A stretch of DNA of 64,000 nucleotides. It comes from Saccharothrix saharensis. GTDB taxonomy: Bacteria; Actinomycetota; Actinomycetes; Mycobacteriales; Pseudonocardiaceae. Made by a program: the position numbers and the translations under genes. Each line of letters begins with the position of its first letter. The stretch's first letter is position 1. Below are positions 1-8,054 of the stretch, one piece after another. The notes under the pieces are model-generated. The model was not told where the DNA came from. It was given only the letters and a program-made list of their open reading frames with translations, and searched no databases. The DNA lies in the NCBI RefSeq assembly GCF_006716745.1, contig NZ_VFPP01000001.1, positions 8,815,386 to 8,879,385 of the forward strand, given 5' to 3'.

Positions 1-2
1 GG

Positions 3-341
3 GTGACCCACCTGCCGATCCACGTCGGCGGCTCCAGCCGTGCGGCTGCCCGCCGCGCCGGACGCCGCGGCGACGGCTACTTCCCCGGCGGCACGCTGAC
101 GCCGGACGAACGCGCCCTCCAGTGGGACCTGGCCCGCTCGTCCGCCGCCGAGGCCGGCCGTGACCCCGACGCGCTGGAGCACACGCGGTGGGGCTCGATC
201 GACATGACCGAGGACGGGGTGGAGGCGTTCGCGGCCCAGGGCGTGACCCGGGTCGTCGTGAGCGCGACCAGCGCCGACCCCGGTGAGCAGCGGGACCAGC
301 TGTCGGCGTTCGCGCGGCGGTTCGGGCTCGACGGGACCTGA
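3..341 (+). CDS. LLM-class (luciferase-like) oxidoreductase, C-terminal part
   Basis: The frame is open to the left edge, so the gene begins outside the window and only its last ~112 residues are here. The stretch IHVGGSSRAAARRAGRRGDG followed by YFP resembles the C-terminal part of F420- or FMN-dependent luciferase-like monooxygenases, where a GG-S-x-A-A-RRA-G-x-x-GDG segment lies late in the TIM barrel. The closing part (VTRVVVSATSAD, then a QRDQLSAFARRFG helix) also fits the usual end of the family. The substrate cannot be told from this fragment. It is convergent with the next gene, with only ~9 bp between stop codons. Confidence 0.7.
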   Translation: MTHLPIHVGGSSRAAARRAGRRGDGYFPGGTLTPDERALQWDLARSSAAEAGRDPDALEHTRWGSIDMTEDGVEAFAAQGVTRVVVSATSADPGEQRDQLSAFARRFGLDGT

Positions 342-350
342 TCCGGCCGG

Positions 351-1067
351 TCAGCGCCGAGGTCGGCGGGGTTGGTGCGTCGACAGCGGCTTCAGGTCCT
401 CGTGGCGGAGTCGGTGCACGATGGCCCGTGCCTGGTCCTCCGGGTCGGTTCCGTCGACCGGGAAGGTGATGGAGTACGTGCCGGGCAAGTGGGCCCGCGT
501 TCCGCCGACGTCACGGGCGCGGTAACCGACCACCACCACGTCGGGGTCGTCCTCGGGCGCGCGGATCGCCGCGTAGTCGTGCACCCACGTCCCGTCGTCC
601 TGGCTGTACCCGTCACGCCACAGGACGGCTCGCAGGTGCTCGGCGACCGACCGCGCCGGCCACGACCGGTCGGCCCGTGCCGTCGCGCGGGCCAACTCGG
701 ACGCGTAGGCCGCCGCGTCGAACCGGAAGTCACCGAGCCGCCGCACGGGCCGCGCCGAACTGTCGTGGTGGTCCGTCATGCGCCAGTCGTCCCACACCAC
801 CTCGGAACCGACCAGGCGGACGCGGACCACGAGACCGTCCGCGGGACCCGCGCCACCCAACCAGACCTCCCGCGGTCGCGGTGACGCCGCCAGGCCGTCC
901 GGTCCCAGCAACCAGGAAGGCACGGCCCCGGCCACCGGCTGCCCGTGGTAGCCGTCGGCGGGATACGCCGTCGCGACGACGTCGAGGTCGTTGACGAAGA
1001 CCCGCGTGCGGTGCGCCGAGAACTCCACCGGGAACAGCAGCGGCTCGACCCTCAAGACATCGTTCAC
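351..1067 (-). CDS. hypothetical protein, 238 aa
   Basis: I do not recognise a family. The protein is soluble, has no signal peptide or membrane segment, and is rich in Asp, Arg and Trp. The N-terminal half reads like a beta-rich domain (VRVEPLLFPVEF, VFVNDLDVVATAYP). The middle part has an Ala-rich helix (FDAAAYASELARATARADRSW). The C-terminal part carries DPDVVVVGYRARDVGGTRA and ends in a basic tail. It reads away from the disrupted AraC-type gene, sharing a ~46 bp intergenic region. No function is proposed. Confidence 0.6.
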   Translation of the reverse strand: MNDVLRVEPLLFPVEFSAHRTRVFVNDLDVVATAYPADGYHGQPVAGAVPSWLLGPDGLAASPRPREVWLGGAGPADGLVVRVRLVGSEVVWDDWRMTDHHDSSARPVRRLGDFRFDAAAYASELARATARADRSWPARSVAEHLRAVLWRDGYSQDDGTWVHDYAAIRAPEDDPDVVVVGYRARDVGGTRAHLPGTYSITFPVDGTDPEDQARAIVHRLRHEDLKPLSTHQPRRPRR

Positions 1068-1113
1068 CGCCGGACGATAACGCGTCGTCCTCGGACACCC
1101 GTACCGGCGCGCG

Positions 1114-1907
1114 ATGCCGGTGGGTGTCGGCGATGCTGTGCGCGTGGAGTACGTGTCCGGAGTGCCGGGACCGCCGCTGGACGGGCTGATCGACGACCTC
1201 TACTACCTCGGGGGTGCGCCGCCGTACGCCCGGCTGACGCTGCCGCCGGCACCGGCGGCCTTGCTCATCGTCAACCTCGGGGCGCCGTTCCGCATCCGCG
1301 CCGGCGCCGAGGTCGAGGCGGCCGAGTACGCCGACAGCTGCGTGATCACCACGCCCACCCGCGCGTACGAGTTCGGCTACCCACCGCGGACGCGGTCCGT
1401 CGGAGTGCACTTCAAGCCCTGGGGCGCGCCACTGCCGAGCTGCGGGACCGGCTGGCCGCGGCGGACGGGCCGCACGGGATGCCGGCGCTGCTCGAGGACG
1501 AGCTGGTGCGGCGGCTGCGCGAGACCGCCGGCCTGGGGTTGGTCCGCCACGCGAGCGGCGTCATCGCGGCGACCCGCGGGGCGGTGGCGATCGGTGACCT
1601 GGGCGCGGCGGTCGGTGTCAGCGGCACCCACCTGGCACGGCGGTTCAAGGAGCTCGTCGGCGTCACGCCGAAGCGGCTGGCCCGCGCCCACCGCTTCACC
1701 GCCACCGTGTTCGCGATCGACCCGGCCGGACCGGTCGACTGGGGCGGCCTCGCCGGTGGCGCGGGCTACTTCGACCAGGCGCACTTCAACCACGAGTTCC
1801 GGGAGTCCACCGGGCTCACGCCGACGCGGTACGTCGAAGTCCGGCGCCGGTTCCTGCGCGAACACCCCGGCCACGCGTTGGACGGCCGGCCGTTGCCCGC
1901 CGAGTGA
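1114..1907 (+). pseudogene. AraC-family regulator disrupted by frame-shifting deletion
   Basis: Two reading frames are needed to read this gene. The N-terminal sensor part (VEYVSGVPGPPLDG through GVHFKPWGA, to ~1425) is in the frame of 1114. The helix-turn-helix part (ATAELRDRLAAADG, then IGDLGAAVGVSGTHLARRFK, VTPKRLARAHRF and YFDQAHFNHEFRESTGLTP) continues one base out of phase to the stop at 1907. Relatives have ~25-30 residues between the FKPWG and the LWG-x-x-AAELRDRL segments. Here the two fuse at ~1418-1430, as if a deletion joined two similar tggggc-containing sites. Neither half alone would be a working regulator. A sequencing error alone would not explain the missing residues. The start could also be GTG 1138 or 1144. 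Confidence 0.75.
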
Positions 1908-1975
1908 TTTCTTACAAGAGCGCCGGTCCACGGGACGCTGGTTTCGGTCGGCACCCCGGAGCAGAGGAGAGCCCA

Positions 1976-2557
1976 GTGGGCAAGGTGGTCATGTACGGGT
2001 CGGTGTCGGTGGACGGCTTCATCGCGGACGAGGACGACCGGCCAGGGCCGCTGTTCGACTGGTTGCTCGGCGGTGACGTGCCGTTCGACGACAGCGGCGC
2101 GTTGAAGGTGTCGCGGGAGTCCTACGCCTACACCCGGCCGTACTGGGACGGGATCGGGGCGACCATCGCCGGCCGCCACGTCTTCGACCTGACGGACGGC
2201 TGGGACGGGACGCCGCCGGCCGGGGTCGACCACGTGGTCGTCGTGACGCACCGGCCGCCGCCCGAGGGTTGGGACGCCGAGGCGCCGTTCCACTTCGTCG
2301 ACGGTGTCGGGGCGGCCGTCGCCACGGCGCGGGAGCTCGCGGGTAACCGCGTCGTCGAGGTCGCCGCCGGCGATGTCGGTGGCCAGGCGCTCGCCGCCGG
2401 CCTGGTCGACGAGGTGCGCATGGACGTCGTGCCCGTCGTGCTCGGCTCCGGCAAGCGCTACTTCGGGTCGGTCCACGCGCAGCACCTGCTGGAGGGCCCG
2501 GACGAGGTGGTCCAGGGCGACCGGGTGCTGCACCTGCGTTACCGGGTGCGCCGTTGA
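1976..2557 (+). CDS. RibD C-terminal domain / dihydrofolate reductase-fold family protein
   Basis: This is a stand-alone RibD-C/DHFR-fold protein of 193 residues, a family of NADPH-dependent reductases with poorly known substrates. Visible hallmarks are the N-terminal strand KVVMYGSVSVDGFIAD, the central loop ATIAGRHVFDLTDGW, the GDVGGQALAAGLVDEV nucleotide-binding segment and VVPVVLGSGKRYFG near the end. GTG 1976 is chosen as start because AGAGGAGA lies 6 nt upstream and the family begins just before the GSVSVDG strand. The longer upstream frame would add a non-homologous leader. It is convergent with the ABC exporter genes, with a hairpin between them. Confidence 0.8.
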   Translation: MGKVVMYGSVSVDGFIADEDDRPGPLFDWLLGGDVPFDDSGALKVSRESYAYTRPYWDGIGATIAGRHVFDLTDGWDGTPPAGVDHVVVVTHRPPPEGWDAEAPFHFVDGVGAAVATARELAGNRVVEVAAGDVGGQALAAGLVDEVRMDVVPVVLGSGKRYFGSVHAQHLLEGPDEVVQGDRVLHLRYRVRR

Positions 2558-2561
2558 CGGG

Positions 2562-2591
2562 TGCGGCCGGCCCCTCCCGGGACCGGCCGCA
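2562..2591. terminator. bidirectional hairpin between convergent genes
   Basis: Perfect 9-bp stem, TGCGGCCGG (2562-2570) with CCGGCCGCA (2583-2591), around a 12-nt loop. It sits in the 45-bp gap between two converging stop codons. There is no U tract, as is common in actinomycetes. Confidence 0.55.
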
Positions 2592-2602
2592 TCACCGCGT
2601 GG

Positions 2603-4462
2603 TCAGACCGCGGCGGCGAACTGGGCGGCGTAGAGGCGGTGGTAAGCGCCTTCGGTGGCCATCAGCTCGTCATGGCTGCCCTGCTCGACGATCCGGCCGT
2701 GCTCCATCACCAGGATCACGTCGGCGTCGCGGATGGTGGACAGGCGGTGGGCGATGACGAAGCTCGTCCGGGACGACCGCAGGGCCGCCATGGCGTGCTG
2801 CACCAACGACTCGGTGCGGGTGTCGACCGAGCTGGTCGCCTCGTCCAGGATCAGCAGCGACGGGTTGGCCAGGAACGCCCGCGCGATCGTCAGCAACTGC
2901 TTCTCGCCCGCGCTGACGTTGGTGGCCTCTTCGTCGATGACGGTGTCGTAGCCGTCCGGCAGGGTGCGCACGAACCGGTCCACGTAGGTGGCGCGGGCCG
3001 CGGCGATGATCTCCTCCTCGGTGGCCGAGGAGTTGCCGTAGGCGATGTTGTCGCGGATCGTGCCGCCGAACAGCCAGGTGTCCTGGAGCACCATGCCGGT
3101 CTGCGACCGCAGGTCCTCGCGCTTCAACGCGGTGATGTCCACCCCGTCGAGCGTGATGCGGCCCGCGTCCAGCTCGTAGAACCGCATGATCAGGTTCACC
3201 AGCGTGGTCTTGCCCGCGCCGGTCGGGCCGACGATCGCCACCGTCTGCCCCGGCTCGGCCACCAGCGACAGGTCCTCGATCAGCGGCTGCTCGGGCGTGT
3301 AGGAGAAGCTGACGTGCTCGAACTCCACCCGGCCGCGCCGTTCGGCGGGCAGCGTCGCCTCCGCCGGGTCCGGCTCCTGCTCCTCGGCGTCGAGCAGCTC
3401 GAACACCCGCTCGGCCGAGGCCACGCCGGACTGCATCAGGTTCGCCATCGACGCCACCTGCGTCAACGGCTGGGTGAACTGGCGCGAGTAGTGGATGAAC
3501 GCCTGCACCTCGCCCAACGTCATCGCGCCCGACGTGATCCGCAGACCGCCGACCACCGCGACCGCGACGTAGCTGACGTTCGACAGGAACATCATCATCG
3601 GCATGATCAGGCCGGACACGAACTGCGCGCCCATCGCCGAGCCCAGCAGCTCGTCGTTGCGGCGCTGGAACTCCGCCTCCGACTCGCGCTGCCGACCGAA
3701 GACCTTCACCAGCTGGTGGCCGGTGAACGACTCCTCGATGTGCGCGTTCAACGCGCCGGTGTGCTTCCACTGCGCCACGAACAACGCCTGCGACCGCTTG
3801 CGGATCCGCCCGGTCGCCACGAACGAGATCGGGATCAGCAGCAACGCGATCAGCGTCAGCAGCGGCGAGATCGTCAGCATCATCACCAGCACGCCGACGA
3901 CGGTCAGCAACGACGTGAGCAGTTGGCTCAGCGTCTGCTGCAACGTGGTCGACACGTTGTCGATGTCGTTGGTGACGCGGGACAGCAGCTCGCCGCGCGG
4001 CCGGCCGTCGAAGTAGCGCAGCGGCAACCGGTGGATCTTGTCCTCGACGTCGGAGCGCAGCCGGAACACGAACCGCTGGACCACGCCGTTGAGCACGCGG
4101 CCCTGCCACCACCCGAACACCGACGAGACCAGGTACAGGCCCAGCACCCACATCAGCACGGTGGCGAGCGCGCCGAAGTCGATGCCCGCGCCGGGCGTGC
4201 CGCGCATCCGGCCCAGCACGCCCTCGAAGATGATGTCGGTGGCGTGGCCGAGGATCTTCGGGCCGGCCACGGCGAACGCCACGCTGATGACGCCCAGCGC
4301 GACCACGACGAGCAGGGCCACCCGCTCGCGGCGCATGCGGTGCACGAGCCGGCGGGCGGACGGGCCGAAGTTCTCCGCCTTCCCCATCGGCATGCCCATG
4401 CCGGGCATGCCACCGCCCATCCGGGGCGGGGGAGCGGATCGGGACGGGGTGGTGGTGGTCAT
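2603..4462 (-). CDS. ABC exporter half-transporter, consensus-site subunit
   Basis: A 619-residue TMD-NBD half-transporter. A Met/Gly-rich N-terminus (MGGGMPGMGMPMG) precedes six predicted membrane helices (about 45-340). The nucleotide-binding domain (about 370-610) has Walker A GPTGAGKTT, a variant signature VSAGEKQ instead of LSGGQ, and Walker B LLILDEAT with the catalytic Glu. Its start overlaps the stop of the upstream half-transporter (ATGA at 4459-4462), so the two are translationally coupled and should form a heterodimer. The altered signature pairs with the altered Walker B of the partner to make one degenerate ATP site, while this subunit supplies the catalytic Walker B. The neighbouring TetR gene suggests multidrug export. 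The substrate is unknown. Confidence 0.9.
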   Translation of the reverse strand: MTTTTPSRSAPPPRMGGGMPGMGMPMGKAENFGPSARRLVHRMRRERVALLVVVALGVISVAFAVAGPKILGHATDIIFEGVLGRMRGTPGAGIDFGALATVLMWVLGLYLVSSVFGWWQGRVLNGVVQRFVFRLRSDVEDKIHRLPLRYFDGRPRGELLSRVTNDIDNVSTTLQQTLSQLLTSLLTVVGVLVMMLTISPLLTLIALLLIPISFVATGRIRKRSQALFVAQWKHTGALNAHIEESFTGHQLVKVFGRQRESEAEFQRRNDELLGSAMGAQFVSGLIMPMMMFLSNVSYVAVAVVGGLRITSGAMTLGEVQAFIHYSRQFTQPLTQVASMANLMQSGVASAERVFELLDAEEQEPDPAEATLPAERRGRVEFEHVSFSYTPEQPLIEDLSLVAEPGQTVAIVGPTGAGKTTLVNLIMRFYELDAGRITLDGVDITALKREDLRSQTGMVLQDTWLFGGTIRDNIAYGNSSATEEEIIAAARATYVDRFVRTLPDGYDTVIDEEATNVSAGEKQLLTIARAFLANPSLLILDEATSSVDTRTESLVQHAMAALRSSRTSFVIAHRLSTIRDADVILVMEHGRIVEQGSHDELMATEGAYHRLYAAQFAAAV

Positions 4463-6192
4463 GCCGCCTGCTCCGAGGTCAGCTGCGACTCCACGATCTC
4501 CACGTAGGTGGGGCAGGAGTCCAGCAGTTCGTGGTGGGTGCCGATGCCGACGACGGCCCCGTCGTCGAGCACCACGATCCGGTCGGCGTCCAGGATCGTG
4601 GAGACGCGCTGGGCGACGACGATCACGACCGCGTCGCGCGTGTGCGGTCGCAGCGCGGCGCGCAGCCGTGCGTCGGTGGCAAGGTCGAGCGCCGAGAACG
4701 CGTCGTCGAACAGGTAGATGTCCGGTCGGCGCACCAGCGCGCGGGCGATCGAGAGCCGTTGCCGCTGGCCGCCGGAGACGTTCGTGCCGCCCTGGGCGAT
4801 CACCGCGTCGAGCCCGCCGGGCATGGCCTCCACGAAGTCGCGGGCCTGCGCGATCTCCAGCGCCTCCCACAGCTCGTCGTCGGTGGCCTCCGGCCGTCCG
4901 TAGCGCAGGTTGGACGCGACCGTGCCGGTGAACAGGTACGGCCGCTGCGGCACCAGGCCGATGCGCGCGCACAGCGCGTCCGGGTCGATCTCCCGCACGT
5001 CCGCGCCGTTGACCAGCACCTCGCCGCCGGTCACGTCGATCAGCCGCGGCACGAGGTTGAGCAGGGTGGTCTTGCCGGTGCCCGTGCTGCCGATGATCGC
5101 CGTCCGCTGACCGGCCTCGGCCTGGAACGCGATGTCGCGCAGCACCGGTTCGTCCGCGCCGGGGTAGCGGAACTCCACGCCGCGCAACTCCACCGACGTC
5201 CGCCGGGGCAGCTCGCGCAGCGGGGACGCGGGCGGGACCACCGACGACTCGGTGTCGAGCACCTCGTTGATCCGCTCGGCGCCCACCGCGGCGCGCGGGA
5301 TCATCATCGAGATGAAGGTCGCGAACATCACCGCCATGAGGATCTGCATCAGGTAGCTGAGGAAGGCCGTCAGCGCGCCGATCTGCATCTCACCGGTGTC
5401 CACGCGCTGCGCGCCGAACCACAGCACCGCCACGCTGGAGGCGTTGAGCAGCAGCATCACCACCGGGAAGATCAACGCCTGGAGCCGGCCGACGCGCAGC
5501 GCGGTGTCCGTGAGGGCGCCGTTGACCCCGGCGAAGCGCTCGGTCTCGGCGCGCTCGCGGACGAACGCCCGCACCACGCGGATGCCCGCCAACTGCTCGC
5601 GCAGCACGCGGTTGACCGCGTCGATGCGCTCCTGCATGAGCCGGAACTGCGGGACCATGCGGATGACGATGAGGCCGACCGCGACGGCCAGCGCCGGCAC
5701 GCAGACCGCGAGCAGCCAGGACAGGCCGACGTCCTCGCGCAGGGCCATCACGATGCCCGCCACGCACGTGATCGGCGCGTTGACCAGCATCGTGCAGCCC
5801 ATCACCACGAGCAGCTGGACCTGCTGCACGTCGTTGGTCGTGCGGGTGATCAGCGACGACGGGCCGAGCGTGGCGACCTCGCGCGCGGAGAAGGCGCCGA
5901 CGCGGTGGAACACGGCCGCGCGGACGTCGCGGCCGAAACTCATCGCGATGCGGGCGCTGTAGTAGACCGCGCCGACCGACGACAGGATCTGGATGACGGA
6001 CACGGCGACCATCCAGCCGCCGGTGGACAGGATGTAGCCGGTGTCACCGGCGGCGATGCCGAAGTCGATGATGTCGGCGTTCAGGCTCGGCAGGTACAGC
6101 GAGGCGACGGTCCCGACCAGCTGCAGCGCGAGCACGATCGCCAGTTCGCGTCTGTACGGCCGCAAGTGGGCACGGAGCAAGCGGCTGAGCAA
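4459..6192 (-). CDS. ABC exporter half-transporter, degenerate-site subunit
   Basis: A 577-residue TMD-NBD half-transporter with six N-terminal membrane helices (about 15-310) and an NBD (about 335-570). It has Walker A GSTGTGKTT, canonical signature VSGGQRQR and Walker B IYLFDDAF. In the Walker B the residue after the Asp is Asp instead of the catalytic Glu, the hallmark of the degenerate site in heterodimeric exporters such as TM287/288 and BmrCD. It is first in a two-gene operon with the downstream half-transporter (4-bp overlap). Divergent from the TetR gene at 6318, it probably shares the operator in the 125-bp gap and is induced when the regulator binds ligand. Confidence 0.9.
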   Translation of the reverse strand: MLSRLLRAHLRPYRRELAIVLALQLVGTVASLYLPSLNADIIDFGIAAGDTGYILSTGGWMVAVSVIQILSSVGAVYYSARIAMSFGRDVRAAVFHRVGAFSAREVATLGPSSLITRTTNDVQQVQLLVVMGCTMLVNAPITCVAGIVMALREDVGLSWLLAVCVPALAVAVGLIVIRMVPQFRLMQERIDAVNRVLREQLAGIRVVRAFVRERAETERFAGVNGALTDTALRVGRLQALIFPVVMLLLNASSVAVLWFGAQRVDTGEMQIGALTAFLSYLMQILMAVMFATFISMMIPRAAVGAERINEVLDTESSVVPPASPLRELPRRTSVELRGVEFRYPGADEPVLRDIAFQAEAGQRTAIIGSTGTGKTTLLNLVPRLIDVTGGEVLVNGADVREIDPDALCARIGLVPQRPYLFTGTVASNLRYGRPEATDDELWEALEIAQARDFVEAMPGGLDAVIAQGGTNVSGGQRQRLSIARALVRRPDIYLFDDAFSALDLATDARLRAALRPHTRDAVVIVVAQRVSTILDADRIVVLDDGAVVGIGTHHELLDSCPTYVEIVESQLTSEQAA

Positions 6193-6204
6193 CGGTGTTC
6201 CCCC

Positions 6205-6259
6205 ATAAGAAACGGATCGTGTCTACCATGTGCAAGGTAGACCCGTGCGATAAGAAACG
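6205..6259. promoter_or_regulatory. candidate TetR operator: inverted repeat framed by direct repeats
   Basis: In the divergent gap a perfect inverted repeat GTCTACC (6221-6227), 8-nt spacer, GGTAGAC (6236-6242) is flanked by two copies of ATAAGAAACG (6205-6214 and 6250-6259). On the minus strand TTGCAC (6235-6230), followed ~17 nt on by a TTTCTTAT-like element, could be the exporter promoter. A repressor on the repeat would then cover it. Confidence 0.6.
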
Positions 6260-6317
6260 CAAAGTATCTAAAGGGTCGGTAAAGGTGCAGAGGGTCGGGT
6301 AAGGGGCAAGGGGCAGG

Positions 6318-6965
6318 GTGACGGGACCGAAGTCGCGCCGACGGGGCGCGCTGCTGGAGCAGGCCATCCTGGACGCGGCCTGGGACGAGCTGCGCGAGGT
6401 CGGCTACGCCCGGCTCACCATGGAGGCGGTGGCCGCCCGGGCGGGAACGAGCAAACCGGTCATCTACCGCCGCTGGGGCGGCCGGGCGGAGCTGGTGCTC
6501 GCCGCGTGGGCCCGCAAGCTGCCGGTCGAGCACGAGGTGCCCGACACCGGCAGCCTGCGCGGCGACCTGAGCACGTTGTTCTCCCGCATCGCCCGCCGGG
6601 CCGACTCGATGATGAACGAGATGGTCGCGGGCGTGATGGGGGAGGCGTTCCGGCACCCCGAGGTGGCGGCCCTGCTGGGCGAGCGCCTGGCCAACCCGTC
6701 ACCGCTGACCGACTCCGTGCGGCTGATCGTGGACCGGGCCGTGGCGCGCGCCGAGCTGCCGCCGGTCGACGTGCCCCACCGGGTGCAGCGGCTGCCGCTC
6801 GACCTGGTCCGCAACGAGGCGATGACGTGCGGCTCGCCGGTGACCGAGGAGGTGGTGGCGTCGTTGGTGGACGACGTCTACGTGCCGTTGCTGCACGGCT
6901 TGGCCGCGGTGCGCGACGACCAAGCGGTGGGCGACGACCACGCCGTGCGGGAGGGCACGGCCTGA
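6318..6965 (+). CDS. TetR/AcrR-family transcriptional repressor
   Basis: A 215-residue TetR regulator. The N-terminal DNA-binding domain (about 12-58) has the classical pattern AILDAAWDELREVGYARLTM, then VAARAGTSKPVIYRRWGGRAELV, with helix-turn-helix residues AGTSKPVIYRRW. The C-terminal ligand-binding domain is variable and ends in a TetR_C-like segment (LPLDLVRNEAMT, VASLVDDVYVPLL). The start is GTG 6318, after a purine-rich ribosome-binding region. It is divergent from the two-gene ABC exporter with an inverted repeat in between, the usual layout of a local repressor of a drug efflux pump. Its stop codon directly abuts the stop of the convergent lyase gene. Confidence 0.9.
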   Translation: MTGPKSRRRGALLEQAILDAAWDELREVGYARLTMEAVAARAGTSKPVIYRRWGGRAELVLAAWARKLPVEHEVPDTGSLRGDLSTLFSRIARRADSMMNEMVAGVMGEAFRHPEVAALLGERLANPSPLTDSVRLIVDRAVARAELPPVDVPHRVQRLPLDLVRNEAMTCGSPVTEEVVASLVDDVYVPLLHGLAAVRDDQAVGDDHAVREGTA

Positions 6966-7850
6966 TCAGCGGCGCGGCACGCGGGCCAGCGCACCGGTCT
7001 CCAGGGCGATCCACAGCGCGCCGTCCGGGCCGACGGTGATGCCGTGCGGCTCGGTGTGGGGCTCGGGCAGCGGGTGCGTGTCGACGACGCCGTCCGTGGT
7101 GATCACGCCGACCCGGTTGGCGCCCCACTCGGTGAACCACAGGTCGCCGCGGTCGTCGGCGACGATCGCGTGCGGTCGGGCCGCGCGGTCGGGCAGCGGG
7201 TACTCGGTGACCTCGCCGTCGGTGGTGATGCGGCCGACCTGACCGGCGGCGATCTCGACGAACCAGAGCGCGCCGTCGCCACCCGCGCAGATGCCGACCG
7301 GTCCGGCCGCGTCGGTGGGCAGCGGGTGGACGGTGATGACGCCGGTCGTGGTGATCCGACCGATCGCGCCGGCCTGGTTCAGGGTGAACCACAGGGCCCC
7401 GTCCGGGCCCGCGGTGATGGCCGAGGGGAACGCGCCGGTCAGCGGCAGCGGGAACTCGGTGATGTCACCGCCGGTGGTGATCCGGCCGATCCGGTCGGCG
7501 TTGATTGCGGTGAACCAGAGCGCGCCGTCGGGGCCGACCGCCAAGCCGTACGGGCCGCACTCGGCGGTGGGCGGGGTGAACTCGCTGACCTCGCCGGCCG
7601 TGGTGATCCGGCCGATGCGGTGGCCCTGGTACTCGGTGAACCACAGCGCGCCGTCCGGACCCGGGACGATCATCGTCGGCCCGCGGTCCGGCGCCAGGCC
7701 GTGGCTGGTCGGCCGCTCGCCGGGCACGAGCCGGCCGATCCGGCTGCCGCGGACCAGGGTGTACCAGAGCGCGCCGTCCGGGCCGGTGGTGACGGCGTAC
7801 GGGCCGCTGTCGGATTCGGCGACGGGGTGGGTCTCGATGGGCGGTGGCAT
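6966..7850 (-). CDS. vgb: virginiamycin B (streptogramin B) lyase, Vgb-like
   Basis: A 294-residue seven-bladed beta-propeller. The blade motif GPDGALWFT recurs seven times (some copies degenerate, for example GGDGALWFV and DDRGDLWFT), each followed by an RIGRITT-type strand. The length and motif match Vgb lyases, which linearise streptogramin B antibiotics by an elimination at the ester bond instead of hydrolysis. The last blade keeps the TEPHGITVGPDGALW segment, where family catalytic Glu/His residues are expected; exact alignment was not possible here. ATG 7850 is preferred over the longer frame because the upstream extension is Arg/Thr-rich and AGGAGA lies ~12 nt before it. Many environmental homologues have no proven resistance role. 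Confidence 0.85.
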   Translation of the reverse strand: MPPPIETHPVAESDSGPYAVTTGPDGALWYTLVRGSRIGRLVPGERPTSHGLAPDRGPTMIVPGPDGALWFTEYQGHRIGRITTAGEVSEFTPPTAECGPYGLAVGPDGALWFTAINADRIGRITTGGDITEFPLPLTGAFPSAITAGPDGALWFTLNQAGAIGRITTTGVITVHPLPTDAAGPVGICAGGDGALWFVEIAAGQVGRITTDGEVTEYPLPDRAARPHAIVADDRGDLWFTEWGANRVGVITTDGVVDTHPLPEPHTEPHGITVGPDGALWIALETGALARVPRR

Positions 7851-8054
7851 GGCGGTGCGTTCGTCTCCTGGTGATCTGTCGCGCGTCGCGCGTGTACGAC
7901 TGGTCCGACCGGGGTAGTCAGGGCTCGCCGTGGGCACGCGTGTCTGCACGGTAGGCCGGCCTCGGCTGGCTGGGTCAGACTGGCGCGGAAGGTTGAGCAA
8001 ACCAGCCTCCGCGCCGGTCTGACCTCCCCCTCGCCCCGTGACCCGCGCCCCGGC
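7851..8054. other. 204-bp intergenic region upstream of the lyase
   Basis: Between the end of the kinase gene and the start of the lyase gene, both on the minus strand. It probably carries the lyase promoter. I see no convincing ORF, RNA or strong hairpin in it. Confidence 0.3.

Noticed and set aside
2561..6240. Long plus-strand frames opposite the two ABC exporter genes
   Set aside because: Low-complexity His/Arg/Gln-rich translations, shadows of real transporter genes with full Walker motifs on the other strand.
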